Below, one piece after another: positions 25,318 through 34,007 of a stretch of DNA of 64,000 nucleotides. The position numbers and the translations under genes are program-made. Every line of letters starts with the position of its first letter. The first letter of the stretch is position 1. The notes beneath the pieces were generated by a model that had not been told where the DNA came from, ran no database searches, and saw only the letters and a list, made by a program, of their open reading frames with translations. The DNA is from Spirochaetaceae bacterium. Lineage in GTDB: Bacteria > Spirochaetota > Spirochaetia > Treponematales > Breznakiellaceae. Where the stretch lies: the NCBI GenBank assembly GCA_031278215.1, contig JAITKV010000034.1, positions 1 through 64,000 of the forward strand. Reading direction: 5' to 3'.

Positions 25318-27770
25318 TGGCCGGGGAGGAATAGGCGGTTATACCGGCGGTTATAATTGATAAGGGAGCCGGCCAAAAGCAGTTCCCGGTCCAGGGGGCT
25401 AAGATCCGGCAGGGTCAGGGTGCAGGAACCGCAGATCCCGGCGTCCCCAGGGCCGCGGGGCCGTATAATCCGCCCCTCCACCGCGGAAGCCTCCCGGATA
25501 CAGGCCCTGATCCCCGGTATAAAAATATAATCTCCCTTTTGAAAAGGGGGAGGACCCTGGATAACAAAGGGAATAATTCCCCAGTTAATTAAATTGCTCC
25601 GGTAGCGTTTGGTAGCGTAGTCGTTGGCAAAATTCGCCCCGCCCCCCAAGACCCGCTGGCAGCTTGCGGCTTGTTCCCTGGCGCTTCCGTCCCCGGGCCT
25701 GACGGCAAAAATAGACGAAGCGGTTTGTATTGCCCCGGGTCCGGGCCCCCCCGCTCCGGAAATGGCGGCGAACACCCCGTGCAGTTCCGCCAGGGCTTCT
25801 TCCAAACCGGGATCTTTCACGCCCCGGGTTTCACCGCCGGCCCCCTCCCTATGGGCCGCATTCCTATGCGCCGCATAGGGATGCGCCGCATAAGAATGCG
25901 CCGCATAAGAATGCGCCGCATCCCGAAGGGCCTTCGAGCGGCCCACATAGGCGGGGTCTTTGCGGGAAAGGGTAAATTCCGCCAAGGCCTGAGGATTGGA
26001 ACGGTACGAAGAAGCTTCCCCCGAAGGGATAAGCTCGTCGGTGGTGGTAACCGGATCGCTAATAAACGAAACGATTTTAAGAAGCAGGTTTTCTCCCAGC
26101 GCTTCCATGGGGGGCCAGTCGGTAATGTTGGGGCCGTACCGGAGATCCGCCTCCGCTTCCGGCCGGCCTATGCCGTTATACACCCGGGCCCGGTAGGGGC
26201 CGTCGTCATAGTGGTAGGGCAGGGGCCGCTCTTCCCTTCCCAGGGCGGAACAGAGGAACCCCGCGGCGGCGGTGGCGGCGATGCTTCGGGCGTCCATAAG
26301 GGCTACGCAGGCAATCTGCCCCTGGCCGGGTCTGGATCCTTCCCGGCTGGGGAAATTTCTTGTGGTATGCCGTATAGAAAGCCCCTGGTTCGCGGGTACA
26401 TCCCCCGCGCCGAAACAGGGGCCGCAGAAGGCGGTTTTTACCACCGCCCCCGCGGATACAAGTTTGGCCAGTACCCCGTTTCTGGCAATTTCCAGATACA
26501 CCGGCTGGCTTCCCGGGTAGACCGAAAGAGGAAAATCCCGGAATTCGGCGGCTTCGCTGCGGTGCACGCCGGCTTCGAGTATCTCCGCGGCGGCGCAGAT
26601 ATTCTCAAAGGTCCCGCCGGCGCAGCCGGCAATAATTCCCTGATCAACACGGATCCGGCCCCGGCGGTCTATTTTATCCAGCAATCCCAGGGAAACATCC
26701 GCTTTTCCCAGGGTTTCCGCCGCGCCCAGTTCCACCTCACGAAAAATATCCGCGGGATTAGCCAGCAGTTCATCCAACTCGTATACATTGCTGGGATGAA
26801 AGGGCAGGGCCGCCATGGGCTTAAGTTTATCAAGGCGGACCTTGATAAGACCGTCGTAGCAGGCCAGGGGGCCGGGTTTAAGTTCGCGGTAATCGCCGGC
26901 CCGTCCATGGAGGGCAAGATAATCCCTGATAACGCCGTCGGTCTCCCAGACGGAAGACCAGCAGGCGGTTTCGGTGGTCATCACGTCGATTCCGTTGCGG
27001 TAATCCGCGGAAAGCCCCGCAAGCCCCGGACCGGTAAATTCCAGCACGGCGTTTTTTACAAAGCCGGTCTTAAAGACCGTTCCGATAATTGCCAGCGCCG
27101 CGTCCATGGGGCCCACCCCGGGACGGGGCTTCCCCTCCAGGTACAGGGCAATTATCCGGGGATAGGCCATGTCGTAACTTTGACGGAGAAGCTGTTTAAC
27201 CAGCTCGCCCCCCCCCTCCCCCACCGCGAGGGTTCCCAGGGCCCCGTAGCGGGTATGGCTGTCGCTTCCCAGGATCATCTTACCGCAGCCCGCCCAGGCT
27301 TCCCGCATATAGGAATGGATCACCCCTAAATGGGGGGGGACATATACGCCGCCGTATTTCCGGGCCGCCGAAAGCCCAAAGACATGATCATCCTCATTGA
27401 TGGTCCCCCCCACCGCGCAAAGGGAATTATGACAGTTGGTTAAAATATAGGGGAGGGGAAAACTTTTAAGCCCGCTGGGCCTGGCGGTTTGGATAATTCC
27501 CACATAGGTAATATCATGGGAGGCCAGGACGTCAAAGTGAAGATGAAGGGGGTCCCCGGGGCCGGAAATTTCCCCGCCCCGGTGATGGGACGCCAGGATG
27601 CCGTGGGTGATGGTCCCCTGCCGCAGGCCGCCAGCGGCGGCGCCAGCGGCGGCGCCGGCGGCGCCGGAACGGAAAATTTCCTGCCCCCGGGGGCTGCCGC
27701 CGGGAACAATTTCCCGCCCCTGAAGCAAAATCACGGGCCCGTCAAACAATTCAAGCGCTGGATTCAACAT
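25311..27770 (-). CDS. Aconitase-family hydratase
   Basis: An 819-residue protein with the aconitase fold: GGTINEDDHVFGL, LGSDSHTRYGALGTLAVGEGG, MTTETACWSS, IIAGCAGGTFENI (first Fe-S Cys), FCGPCFGAGDVPANQG (the CxxC pair) and RHTTRNFPSREG. All three cluster cysteines are present, so it should be active. It resembles the less-studied YbhJ-like/aconitase X-type branch more than AcnA or AcnB, so the substrate is uncertain. Two low-complexity inserts occur: an Ala/Gly tract near residue 40 and AAHxY repeats near residues 615-640. Convergent with trpR, divergent from the DUF4954 gene. Confidence 0.8.
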   Translation of the reverse strand: MLNPALELFDGPVILLQGREIVPGGSPRGQEIFRSGAAGAAAGAAAGGLRQGTITHGILASHHRGGEISGPGDPLHLHFDVLASHDITYVGIIQTARPSGLKSFPLPYILTNCHNSLCAVGGTINEDDHVFGLSAARKYGGVYVPPHLGVIHSYMREAWAGCGKMILGSDSHTRYGALGTLAVGEGGGELVKQLLRQSYDMAYPRIIALYLEGKPRPGVGPMDAALAIIGTVFKTGFVKNAVLEFTGPGLAGLSADYRNGIDVMTTETACWSSVWETDGVIRDYLALHGRAGDYRELKPGPLACYDGLIKVRLDKLKPMAALPFHPSNVYELDELLANPADIFREVELGAAETLGKADVSLGLLDKIDRRGRIRVDQGIIAGCAGGTFENICAAAEILEAGVHRSEAAEFRDFPLSVYPGSQPVYLEIARNGVLAKLVSAGAVVKTAFCGPCFGAGDVPANQGLSIRHTTRNFPSREGSRPGQGQIACVALMDARSIAATAAAGFLCSALGREERPLPYHYDDGPYRARVYNGIGRPEAEADLRYGPNITDWPPMEALGENLLLKIVSFISDPVTTTDELIPSGEASSYRSNPQALAEFTLSRKDPAYVGRSKALRDAAHSYAAHSYAAHPYAAHRNAAHREGAGGETRGVKDPGLEEALAELHGVFAAISGAGGPGPGAIQTASSIFAVRPGDGSAREQAASCQRVLGGGANFANDYATKRYRSNLINWGIIPFVIQGPPPFQKGDYIFIPGIRACIREASAVEGRIIRPRGPGDAGICGSCTLTLPDLSPLDRELLLAGSLINYNRRYNRLFLPGQE
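25856..25922. repeat. In-frame 15-bp tandem repeats in the hydratase gene
   Basis: About four copies of a 15-bp unit (ATGCGCCGCATAAGA type) encode AAHSY, AAHSY, AAHPY and AAHRN in the hydratase. The last two plus-strand units are identical, pointing to recent slippage. The insert lies between conserved blocks and probably in a surface loop. Confidence 0.75.
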
Positions 27771-27852
27771 AGGCCAGTATATACCGGAAATCTCCGCTTA
27801 TTGAAGTACCGGGCCTTAGTATCCGCCACTTCCGCAAGCCTGTCCCCTCCGG

Positions 27853-27858
27853 TATACT
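27853..27858 (+). promoter_or_regulatory. -10 box of DUF4954 gene (leaderless)
   Basis: TATACT (27853-27858) ends so that the seventh base after it is the A of the ATG at 27865. No Shine-Dalgarno or good -35 box is seen. Confidence 0.45.
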
Positions 27859-27864
27859 TGGGCT

Positions 27865-30273
27865 ATGAAATGGGAAGTGGGGCTCCTATCCCCGGAACGC
27901 TACGGTTACGATTTTATCCCCCCTGAACATCTTCCCCCGGGAAAGGACGAATACTGGATCCGAAACGCCCAAGCCGCGGGGGGGAAAGCCGGCGCCGGAT
28001 CCTGGCGTCCGCTCCGGGCCGCAGAAATCGAGGCCCTGGAAAAAAACGGCAACCGGGCGGCGGCATGGGACCATTTCCTGGTTACCGATCCCTTTGATCC
28101 GGCGCTGATACGCAATTCATCATTTTACGGACTGGTGCGGCTTGGGGCTCTGGAACATAAAATTCTTAACCACCATGATTTTTGCATCCCCGCGGGAATA
28201 CAAAACAGCCGGATCGTCTCCTGTGACATTGGAACCAACGTGGCCATCCAGGATTGTTCCCTTATCTCTCATTACATTATCTTTTCCCGGTGCATCCTTT
28301 CTCGGATCGACGAGTTGGTAACCACCAACCACGCCAAGTTCGGCAACGGGATCATCAAAGACGGAGAAACCGGGGATCTGCGGGTCTGGATTGACGTGAT
28401 GAACGAAGCCGGAGGCCGGTCCATCCTTCCCTTTGCGGGCATGATAAGCGCCGATGCCTTTCTATGGGCCGCCTACCGGGACGACGGGGAATTGCTGGAA
28501 AGGCTTGTGGACATTACCCAGAAAACATGCGGAACCATAGGAGGGGCCTTCCCGGACCCGGAGGAATACGGCCCGGGCCGCCGGGGATATTACGGGGTGG
28601 TGGGGTCCGGAACCGTGATTAAAAGCTGCCGGATTATCAAAGATACGGCGGTGGGGGAAGGGGCGTATATCAAGGGGGCCAATAAACTTAAAAACCTTAC
28701 GGTTCTTTCTTCGCAGGAAGAATCCACCCAAATCGGGGAGGGGGTGGAACTGGTCAATGGAATCATAGGATACGGGAGCCATGTGTTTTACGGCGCCAAG
28801 GCGGTGCGCTTTGTCTTGGGGAACCAGTGTAATTTAAAATACGGGGCCCGGCTTATCCACTCGGTCCTGGGAGACAATTCCACGGTTTCCTGCTGCGAGA
28901 TCCTGAACAACCTGGTTTTTCCCGTTCACGAACAGCACCATAACAATTCTTTTTTAATTGCCAGCCTTCTTGAGGGAATGAGCAATATGGCGGCGGGGGC
29001 CACCGTGGGAAGCAACCACAACAGCCGGTCCAACGACGGGGAAATCCGGGCGGGCCGGGGTTTTTGGCCGGGCCTTTCGGTAACTCTAAAACATTCCAGC
29101 CGCTTTGCGTCTTTTTGCCTGATAGTTAAAGGGGACTACCCCTACGAGCTTAATATTCCCCTGCCCTTCTCGTTGGTAACCAATAATGTCCGTATGGACC
29201 GGCTTGAACTTATGCCGGCCTATTTTTGGATGTACAATCTCTATGCCCTGGAACGAAATTCCTGGAAGACCCGCACCAGGGACCGGAGGAAAAACCGGGT
29301 TCAGCGCATCGAGGCGGAGTACCTGGCGCCGGATACCGCGGAAGAGATCCTGGGGGCCCTGGACCTGATGCGGGGCTGGATGGACGCGGCGGGAGCCGGC
29401 GCCGAACGGGAGGAAACGGCTTTCCAGACCTGCCCGGCGCCGGGGGATCCGGAGGAAGATCCCGAATACGACTACAGTTCCCCGGATGAAGACGTCCTTT
29501 TATCCCGGGGCCTGGAACGGCACAAGCGCCCCCAGGTGATCCTAAAACCGCGCCGGGCCCTATCTGCATACCGGGAAATGCTCTTTTATTACGGCATGAA
29601 ATCCCTGGTTGAATACCTTAGCGGCGGCGCTGCAGGCGGCGCTGCAGACGGCGCTGCCGCCGGCGCTGCAGACGGTGATCCGGAAGGGATACGCTTCTGT
29701 GCGGACCTTGCCGCCGCTCTGGAGGCCGGAGACGGGGAATGGAAGGCCGCGGCAAGGGATGGCCGGGTTAAAGACTGGGTTAACCTGGGGGGACAGATTG
29801 TCCCCGCGTACAGAGTTGACCGGCTGCGGAAGGATATTCGGGAGGGGCGGCTTAATTCCTGGGAAGACATCCACCGGCGCTACGCCGCCATGGCCGCCGC
29901 CTATGGGGAGGACAGGGCCCGCCATGCCTGGTCGGTACTGGCCCTTGTGTGCGGCAAGACCGGAAAGACCCACCCCCTGGCGGAGGAGGGGGCGCTTAAC
30001 GCGGCCCTGGAAAAAACCGTAAAAATCGCGGGATGGGTTCGGGACCAGGTGTTTGCAAGCAGGGCCAAGGACTTCCATGATCCTTTCCGGAAAATCACCT
30101 ACCGGAACCAAAGGGAGATGGAACAGGTGATAGGCAGGGCGGAAGACAACTTCTTTGTCCGGGTGGCGGAAGAAAAGTACAGGGACCTTACGAGCCGGGT
30201 GGAACAGATCCGGCGCCGGTTCTTTCCGGCGGCCTCACCGGCGCCGCAGAACAGGAATAACCGGCCCGGTTAA
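27865..30273 (+). CDS. DUF4954 family protein (left-handed beta-helix)
   Basis: An 802-residue protein typical of spirochaetes and Bacteroidetes. Residues about 95-340 show hexapeptide-like turns (IQNSRIVSCDIGTNVAIQD, IKSCRIIKDTAVGEGAYI, GIIGYGSHVFYGAKAV) expected for a left-handed beta-helix as in nucleotidyltransferase/acyltransferase domains, followed by TVGSNHNSRSNDGEIRAGRG. The C-terminal third is helical and carries an Ala/Gly/Asp tract (residues about 590-605) made of GCGGCGCTGCAG-like repeats. Enzymatic role unknown; sugar-nucleotide chemistry is a guess from the fold. It ends 39 bases inside the 3' end of the convergent lipid kinase gene. Confidence 0.75.
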   Translation: MKWEVGLLSPERYGYDFIPPEHLPPGKDEYWIRNAQAAGGKAGAGSWRPLRAAEIEALEKNGNRAAAWDHFLVTDPFDPALIRNSSFYGLVRLGALEHKILNHHDFCIPAGIQNSRIVSCDIGTNVAIQDCSLISHYIIFSRCILSRIDELVTTNHAKFGNGIIKDGETGDLRVWIDVMNEAGGRSILPFAGMISADAFLWAAYRDDGELLERLVDITQKTCGTIGGAFPDPEEYGPGRRGYYGVVGSGTVIKSCRIIKDTAVGEGAYIKGANKLKNLTVLSSQEESTQIGEGVELVNGIIGYGSHVFYGAKAVRFVLGNQCNLKYGARLIHSVLGDNSTVSCCEILNNLVFPVHEQHHNNSFLIASLLEGMSNMAAGATVGSNHNSRSNDGEIRAGRGFWPGLSVTLKHSSRFASFCLIVKGDYPYELNIPLPFSLVTNNVRMDRLELMPAYFWMYNLYALERNSWKTRTRDRRKNRVQRIEAEYLAPDTAEEILGALDLMRGWMDAAGAGAEREETAFQTCPAPGDPEEDPEYDYSSPDEDVLLSRGLERHKRPQVILKPRRALSAYREMLFYYGMKSLVEYLSGGAAGGAADGAAAGAADGDPEGIRFCADLAAALEAGDGEWKAAARDGRVKDWVNLGGQIVPAYRVDRLRKDIREGRLNSWEDIHRRYAAMAAAYGEDRARHAWSVLALVCGKTGKTHPLAEEGALNAALEKTVKIAGWVRDQVFASRAKDFHDPFRKITYRNQREMEQVIGRAEDNFFVRVAEEKYRDLTSRVEQIRRRFFPAASPAPQNRNNRPG

Positions 30274-31395
30274 TTCAATGACCGCGGGAAAATCACCGGG
30301 TTCCAGCAGCACCGTCTCCCCGTCCATCTGGGCCAGCACGGGATATTCCCCGCGGAATTCAATCCGGTCCGCGCTAAAAAGGATGGACTCCTTTTTGTCC
30401 ACATGGGCGCCGGTGGTAAAAAGGCCCTTTAGGGCGATTTTCCGCAGCAGGGGCATCTGCTTAACGGCGCAGACATTTCTTTCGTCGGGCAGGATCATCT
30501 TGTGGGAGCCGTAGCTCCTGCGGCCGCTGACCCCCATGGCGCAAAGAAGAATTTTTTCCCGGATCCGTATCAATTCCTTTCCCTCTTTAAAACCCCTTAG
30601 CTCTACGGTCTCTACCCGGTACAGCCTGTCGTAGAGGATCGACGCGACGTCCACCCACAGTTTATAGGAATCCCCCGGAAGACTCCCCTTCATCTTATTG
30701 GTCATGTGGGTTACAAACGCGTCCAGCCCCAGGGACAGAATGTTAAAGGCCCGCAAGGCGCTGCCGTCGGGCCACGTTTTCCCCCCCGCGGTTGAAAGCG
30801 TAAGACCCCGGACCATCTCTATTCGGGAAGGAAGCATTAAAAGTTCCAGGGCCGTTTCCAATTCCCACGCGTCGGCCCCGTCGTTGCCGGTCCCCATGGG
30901 AAGTCGAAGGACCGCGCAGCGGGAGCGAAAGCCCTCTGAAACCTGGCATAGAGTCTGCAGTACCTCAAGGCTGGTCCCGTCCCCTCCGGCGGTAATGATC
31001 AGGTAAAAATCTTCGTTTTCTTCCGCTTCCGCCGCAAGGGCCCGGGTAATGGACGCCGCATGGCCGGGGCCGCCGGTGGGGATAAGGCCGGATTGTCCCC
31101 ACCCCGCCGGGTCCCCCCGGTCCTGGGACAAGGCATAGCGGGAAGGCTGCGCGTCCTGTCTAAGCCGGTTCTGCCGGACCCGTTCACCGCACCGCTGGAG
31201 AACCTTCCTGTGTTCATTCCAGCGCCTGTTTATGGTAAATCCTCCTGCGACGGGATTGGCGATAAGGGTCCAGCGCAGGGCCTTGTCAGGAACAAGCAGA
31301 CTCCGGGTAATAAGGGTTCGTAAAAAAAAGGCAAAACTTTGCAGTTTAGATCCGCTCTCTTTATTCAGGGATCTTTCCCGCGGCCGAATGGTCAT
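30235..31395 (-). CDS. Diacylglycerol kinase-like lipid kinase
   Basis: A 386-residue protein of the DAGK catalytic family, which phosphorylates diacylglycerol, sphingosine-like lipids or related lipids with ATP. LIANPVAGGFTINRRW opens the domain, YLIITAGGDGTSLEVLQTL holds the GGDGT ATP-site signature and LRLPMGTGNDGADAW the GTGND motif. The C-terminal half is the beta-sandwich. The first 40 residues (basic, hydrophobic) may be extra; the start is supported by an upstream promoter. Its last 39 coding bases overlap the DUF4954 gene on the other strand. Confidence 0.82.
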   Translation of the reverse strand: MTIRPRERSLNKESGSKLQSFAFFLRTLITRSLLVPDKALRWTLIANPVAGGFTINRRWNEHRKVLQRCGERVRQNRLRQDAQPSRYALSQDRGDPAGWGQSGLIPTGGPGHAASITRALAAEAEENEDFYLIITAGGDGTSLEVLQTLCQVSEGFRSRCAVLRLPMGTGNDGADAWELETALELLMLPSRIEMVRGLTLSTAGGKTWPDGSALRAFNILSLGLDAFVTHMTNKMKGSLPGDSYKLWVDVASILYDRLYRVETVELRGFKEGKELIRIREKILLCAMGVSGRRSYGSHKMILPDERNVCAVKQMPLLRKIALKGLFTTGAHVDKKESILFSADRIEFRGEYPVLAQMDGETVLLEPGDFPAVIELTGPVIPVLRRR

Positions 31396-31401
31396 AATAA
31401 A

Positions 31402-31430
31402 AGTGTAACACTATTTTTATGCGCCGTGAA
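31402..31430 (-). promoter_or_regulatory. Leaderless promoter of the lipid kinase gene
   Basis: TTCACG (31430-31425), 17 bases, TACACT (31407-31402), then six bases to the ATG at 31395. The predicted start site coincides with the start codon. Confidence 0.55.
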
Positions 31431-31455
31431 GCGTATACTTAAGGGCGCGGTTCCG

Positions 31456-32745
31456 CTAAGGGGCCGCCGGGGAATTTAAACCCGCCGAGGAAGCCGGATA
31501 ATAGGTTTCCCGAATACGGATCATGGCCGCGGTTTTTTTGCGGATCGCCGCCCCGTCCGGCGCCCCCTGCGGAGCTTCCAGGGCCAGGGCGCCCAGGACG
31601 GCGTCCCCCCCCAGTTCCGCATCGGGAATTTCCGGCACCTTGAATACCCGCCCGGAAAGATCCGCCTTGTATTGGTTCCAAAGGGAGCTTCTGCTTTGGC
31701 TCCCCGATATGGTAAGTTCCTTTACCGGAACACCCAGTTTTTCCAGTTCTCCCAGGGCTTCCAGAAAGGAACTTCCTATGGCGTTCAGCGCCGCCCTGCC
31801 GGGATGAAAGGGATCCGTAAGAATCTTCGCCACCAGGGGGCCGTAGGATATTTCTTTATACCCTGCGGAGCGGAAATCCTCCAGCAATTTTCCCGATTTT
31901 TTTATTACCACCCCAAGGTTCCAAAGCCCTTCAATGGCGTGGGGAAGTATCCGCAGATCCTCCTGGGCGCCCGGCGATCCCCGCAATTCTTTCGGCAATT
32001 CCGCGGGCTTTTCCGCCACACAAACATTGATCCCTTCGGAGCTGCCGGTCCTGTTACAAACCATTCCCGGTTCCAGGGAACCGGTTCCAATCAGGGCCAT
32101 GATAAAGTCCGAGGCCCCGGCGATGATGGGGATCCCCGGCGGAAGCAGCCTCTGGCCGGGGCTTTCCGCGGCATAAAGTTCCGTTTTATCGCGCCAGCCA
32201 TTCCCCATTGTTCCGATTATCCGGCCCATGGTTACAAAGGGCGGAAAAAGCTTGGAGTCAATTCCCAGGGATTCACATTGGCGCCCGTCCCAGTAAAAAG
32301 GCTCGTAGCCCCGGTGGGGAAGGACCGTAACCATCTGCGCCCCCAGCTGCCAGGAAATCCATGCCTGGGGAGAAAAGAAAAACCGGGTTCGCTCAAATCC
32401 GCGGGGATCGTATTTCTTAAAGGCGCCGATATGGGGAAGAAAAAACGAAGGGCCCTTAAGAGCTTCTACGGGATCGTACCAATAGAGGGGCCTTAGACTT
32501 TCCCCCTCCGCGGTAACCGGCGCCAGGGTAGGGCCGTTCCCCGAAACAATGACCGCCGAAGCCCTGGCGCCGGGGCACTGACAGTCCAGGGCCTGTAACG
32601 CGGCGGCCAGGGCGCTAAGCCACACAAGGGGGGATTCTTCGTTTTCATAGGGGGAACGGCAATAGCCGTGGAGGACCCCGGCGGTGTCAATCAGCGCCGC
32701 TTTAAGGGCGCTGGTTCCCAGGTCCGCACAGAACAGAAGCTGCAT
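31456..32745 (-). CDS. FGGY-family carbohydrate kinase
   Basis: A 429-residue sugar kinase. FCADLGTSALKAALID is the N-terminal phosphate-1 motif, VSGNGPTLAPV the substrate region, GASDFIMALIG and CNRTGSSEGINV mid-domain, and TISGSQSRSSLWNQYKAD with ELGGDAVLGALALEA the C-terminal adenosine site. Close to xylulokinase/gluconokinase-like members, but the sugar cannot be read from the sequence. I start it at ATG 32745, which overlaps the upstream stop (TAATG) with GGAGGA 12 bases before; a TTG at 32757 is the alternative. Confidence 0.85.
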   Translation of the reverse strand: MQLLFCADLGTSALKAALIDTAGVLHGYCRSPYENEESPLVWLSALAAALQALDCQCPGARASAVIVSGNGPTLAPVTAEGESLRPLYWYDPVEALKGPSFFLPHIGAFKKYDPRGFERTRFFFSPQAWISWQLGAQMVTVLPHRGYEPFYWDGRQCESLGIDSKLFPPFVTMGRIIGTMGNGWRDKTELYAAESPGQRLLPPGIPIIAGASDFIMALIGTGSLEPGMVCNRTGSSEGINVCVAEKPAELPKELRGSPGAQEDLRILPHAIEGLWNLGVVIKKSGKLLEDFRSAGYKEISYGPLVAKILTDPFHPGRAALNAIGSSFLEALGELEKLGVPVKELTISGSQSRSSLWNQYKADLSGRVFKVPEIPDAELGGDAVLGALALEAPQGAPDGAAIRKKTAAMIRIRETYYPASSAGLNSPAAP

Positions 32746-34007
32746 TACGTGTAGCAATCCTCCGGCAAAGAAGGCCCCTTGGTTTCTTTTTCTACGGAAA
32801 GAAGCTTTTCTATCAGTTCCCGGTTGTCCAGCAGGGAGCTGACGGACAGTTCCTGATGGAGCCGGGATATGGTCCGGGCAAAGAGTTTGCTGACACTAAC
32901 CGGAATGTACCATTCTTTTTTTAGGAGTTCCTCGTGGTACACCGCGTTGGTCCCGATGATGCGGTAAAAAAGTCCCTGCCGGAAGGCTTCGTCAAAATAA
33001 TCCATCGCGTCCCCGGAAAAGAGGGGCAGGCTTATGGCGGCTATTACATCCAGGGCTCCCTGGTCCTTGAGGAACCCCATGGCCTTAAGCAGGGTTGCCC
33101 CGGAGCCAAGAATATCATCCGCCATGAAGACCGTTTTATCTTTTACGCTGCCCAGCAGCCGTAGTTCCGCGATGTTGCTTTCGCCGGCATCCTTGGTAAC
33201 CCGGGAATAGTCCCGCTCCTTGTACAGCAATGCCAGGGGTTTTTTAAAACTATTGGCATAAAATTTATTCCGATCCACCGCTCCCGTATCGGGAGAAACC
33301 ACCACAAAATTTCCCTCCCGGATCTGGGGCATCTTTGAAAGTTCCCTGATAATTTGATAGCTGGCATGGAGGCTTTCAAAACCCATGGTCCTAAAGGCGT
33401 TGCTTATTTCCCGGGAATGAATATCCAGGGTAAGCAGCCGGTCCACGCCCAAAGATTCCAGAATGATCCCGATACGACTGGCGGTTAAACCCTCCCGGCC
33501 CTTTCGTTTATGCTGCCGTGAATAGGGATAGTTGGGAAGCACCAGGGTTATCCGCTTTGCCCCCGCCTGTTTTACCGCATCCACTGTAACCAGAACCGAC
33601 ATGATATGATCATTTACCGAAAAGGACTTACTAACGCCGCCGTGAAAAACAAGGGGATAGCGGTTTTCCACATCCTCCACAATATAAACGCATTTGCCCC
33701 TGACCGATTCAAGAATTTCCGCCTTAATTTCTCCGTTGGCAAAAAGGGTAAACCGGACATCCACCTTAAATCGGGGAGAAAGAAATTTTCCCGTCCCCGC
33801 GGTACTTAGATTTGCCGCGTCGTGGACAAATGTAAGCTGCCGAAGCACCTCGTCCCTGGTCATGCCGTGGTGGGCGGCCAGATTCGTCACGGCGTTTTCA
33901 AACTTTTGACGGTAACAATGTTTAAGGTGGACAATTACCTCATTGGCAAAGGCTTCGCCCCCCGGGCAGGCCAATACGGCAAGTTTTGACGGATCCGCGT
34001 AACTCAT
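32745..34007 (-). CDS. prs: Ribose-phosphate pyrophosphokinase-like protein
   Basis: A 420-residue protein making PRPP from ribose 5-phosphate and ATP, or a close homologue. LACPGGEAFANEVIVHL is the start, IMSVLVTVDAVKQAGAKRITLVLPNYPYSRQ the conserved active-site block and VFMADDILGSGATLLKAM the PRPP-binding loop. It is about 100 residues longer than E. coli Prs, as in the long treponemal form. ATG 34007 is chosen because a promoter sits just upstream; a longer frame to 34046 starts inside that -35 box. Coupled to the FGGY kinase gene. Confidence 0.87.
   Translation of the reverse strand: MSYADPSKLAVLACPGGEAFANEVIVHLKHCYRQKFENAVTNLAAHHGMTRDEVLRQLTFVHDAANLSTAGTGKFLSPRFKVDVRFTLFANGEIKAEILESVRGKCVYIVEDVENRYPLVFHGGVSKSFSVNDHIMSVLVTVDAVKQAGAKRITLVLPNYPYSRQHKRKGREGLTASRIGIILESLGVDRLLTLDIHSREISNAFRTMGFESLHASYQIIRELSKMPQIREGNFVVVSPDTGAVDRNKFYANSFKKPLALLYKERDYSRVTKDAGESNIAELRLLGSVKDKTVFMADDILGSGATLLKAMGFLKDQGALDVIAAISLPLFSGDAMDYFDEAFRQGLFYRIIGTNAVYHEELLKKEWYIPVSVSKLFARTISRLHQELSVSSLLDNRELIEKLLSVEKETKGPSLPEDCYT

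Noticed and set aside
25671-27329. 552-codon frame on the plus strand
   Set aside because: Antisense to the aconitase-family gene with all its Fe-S cysteines; repetitive RRIRMRRI-like sequence comes from the 15-bp repeats.
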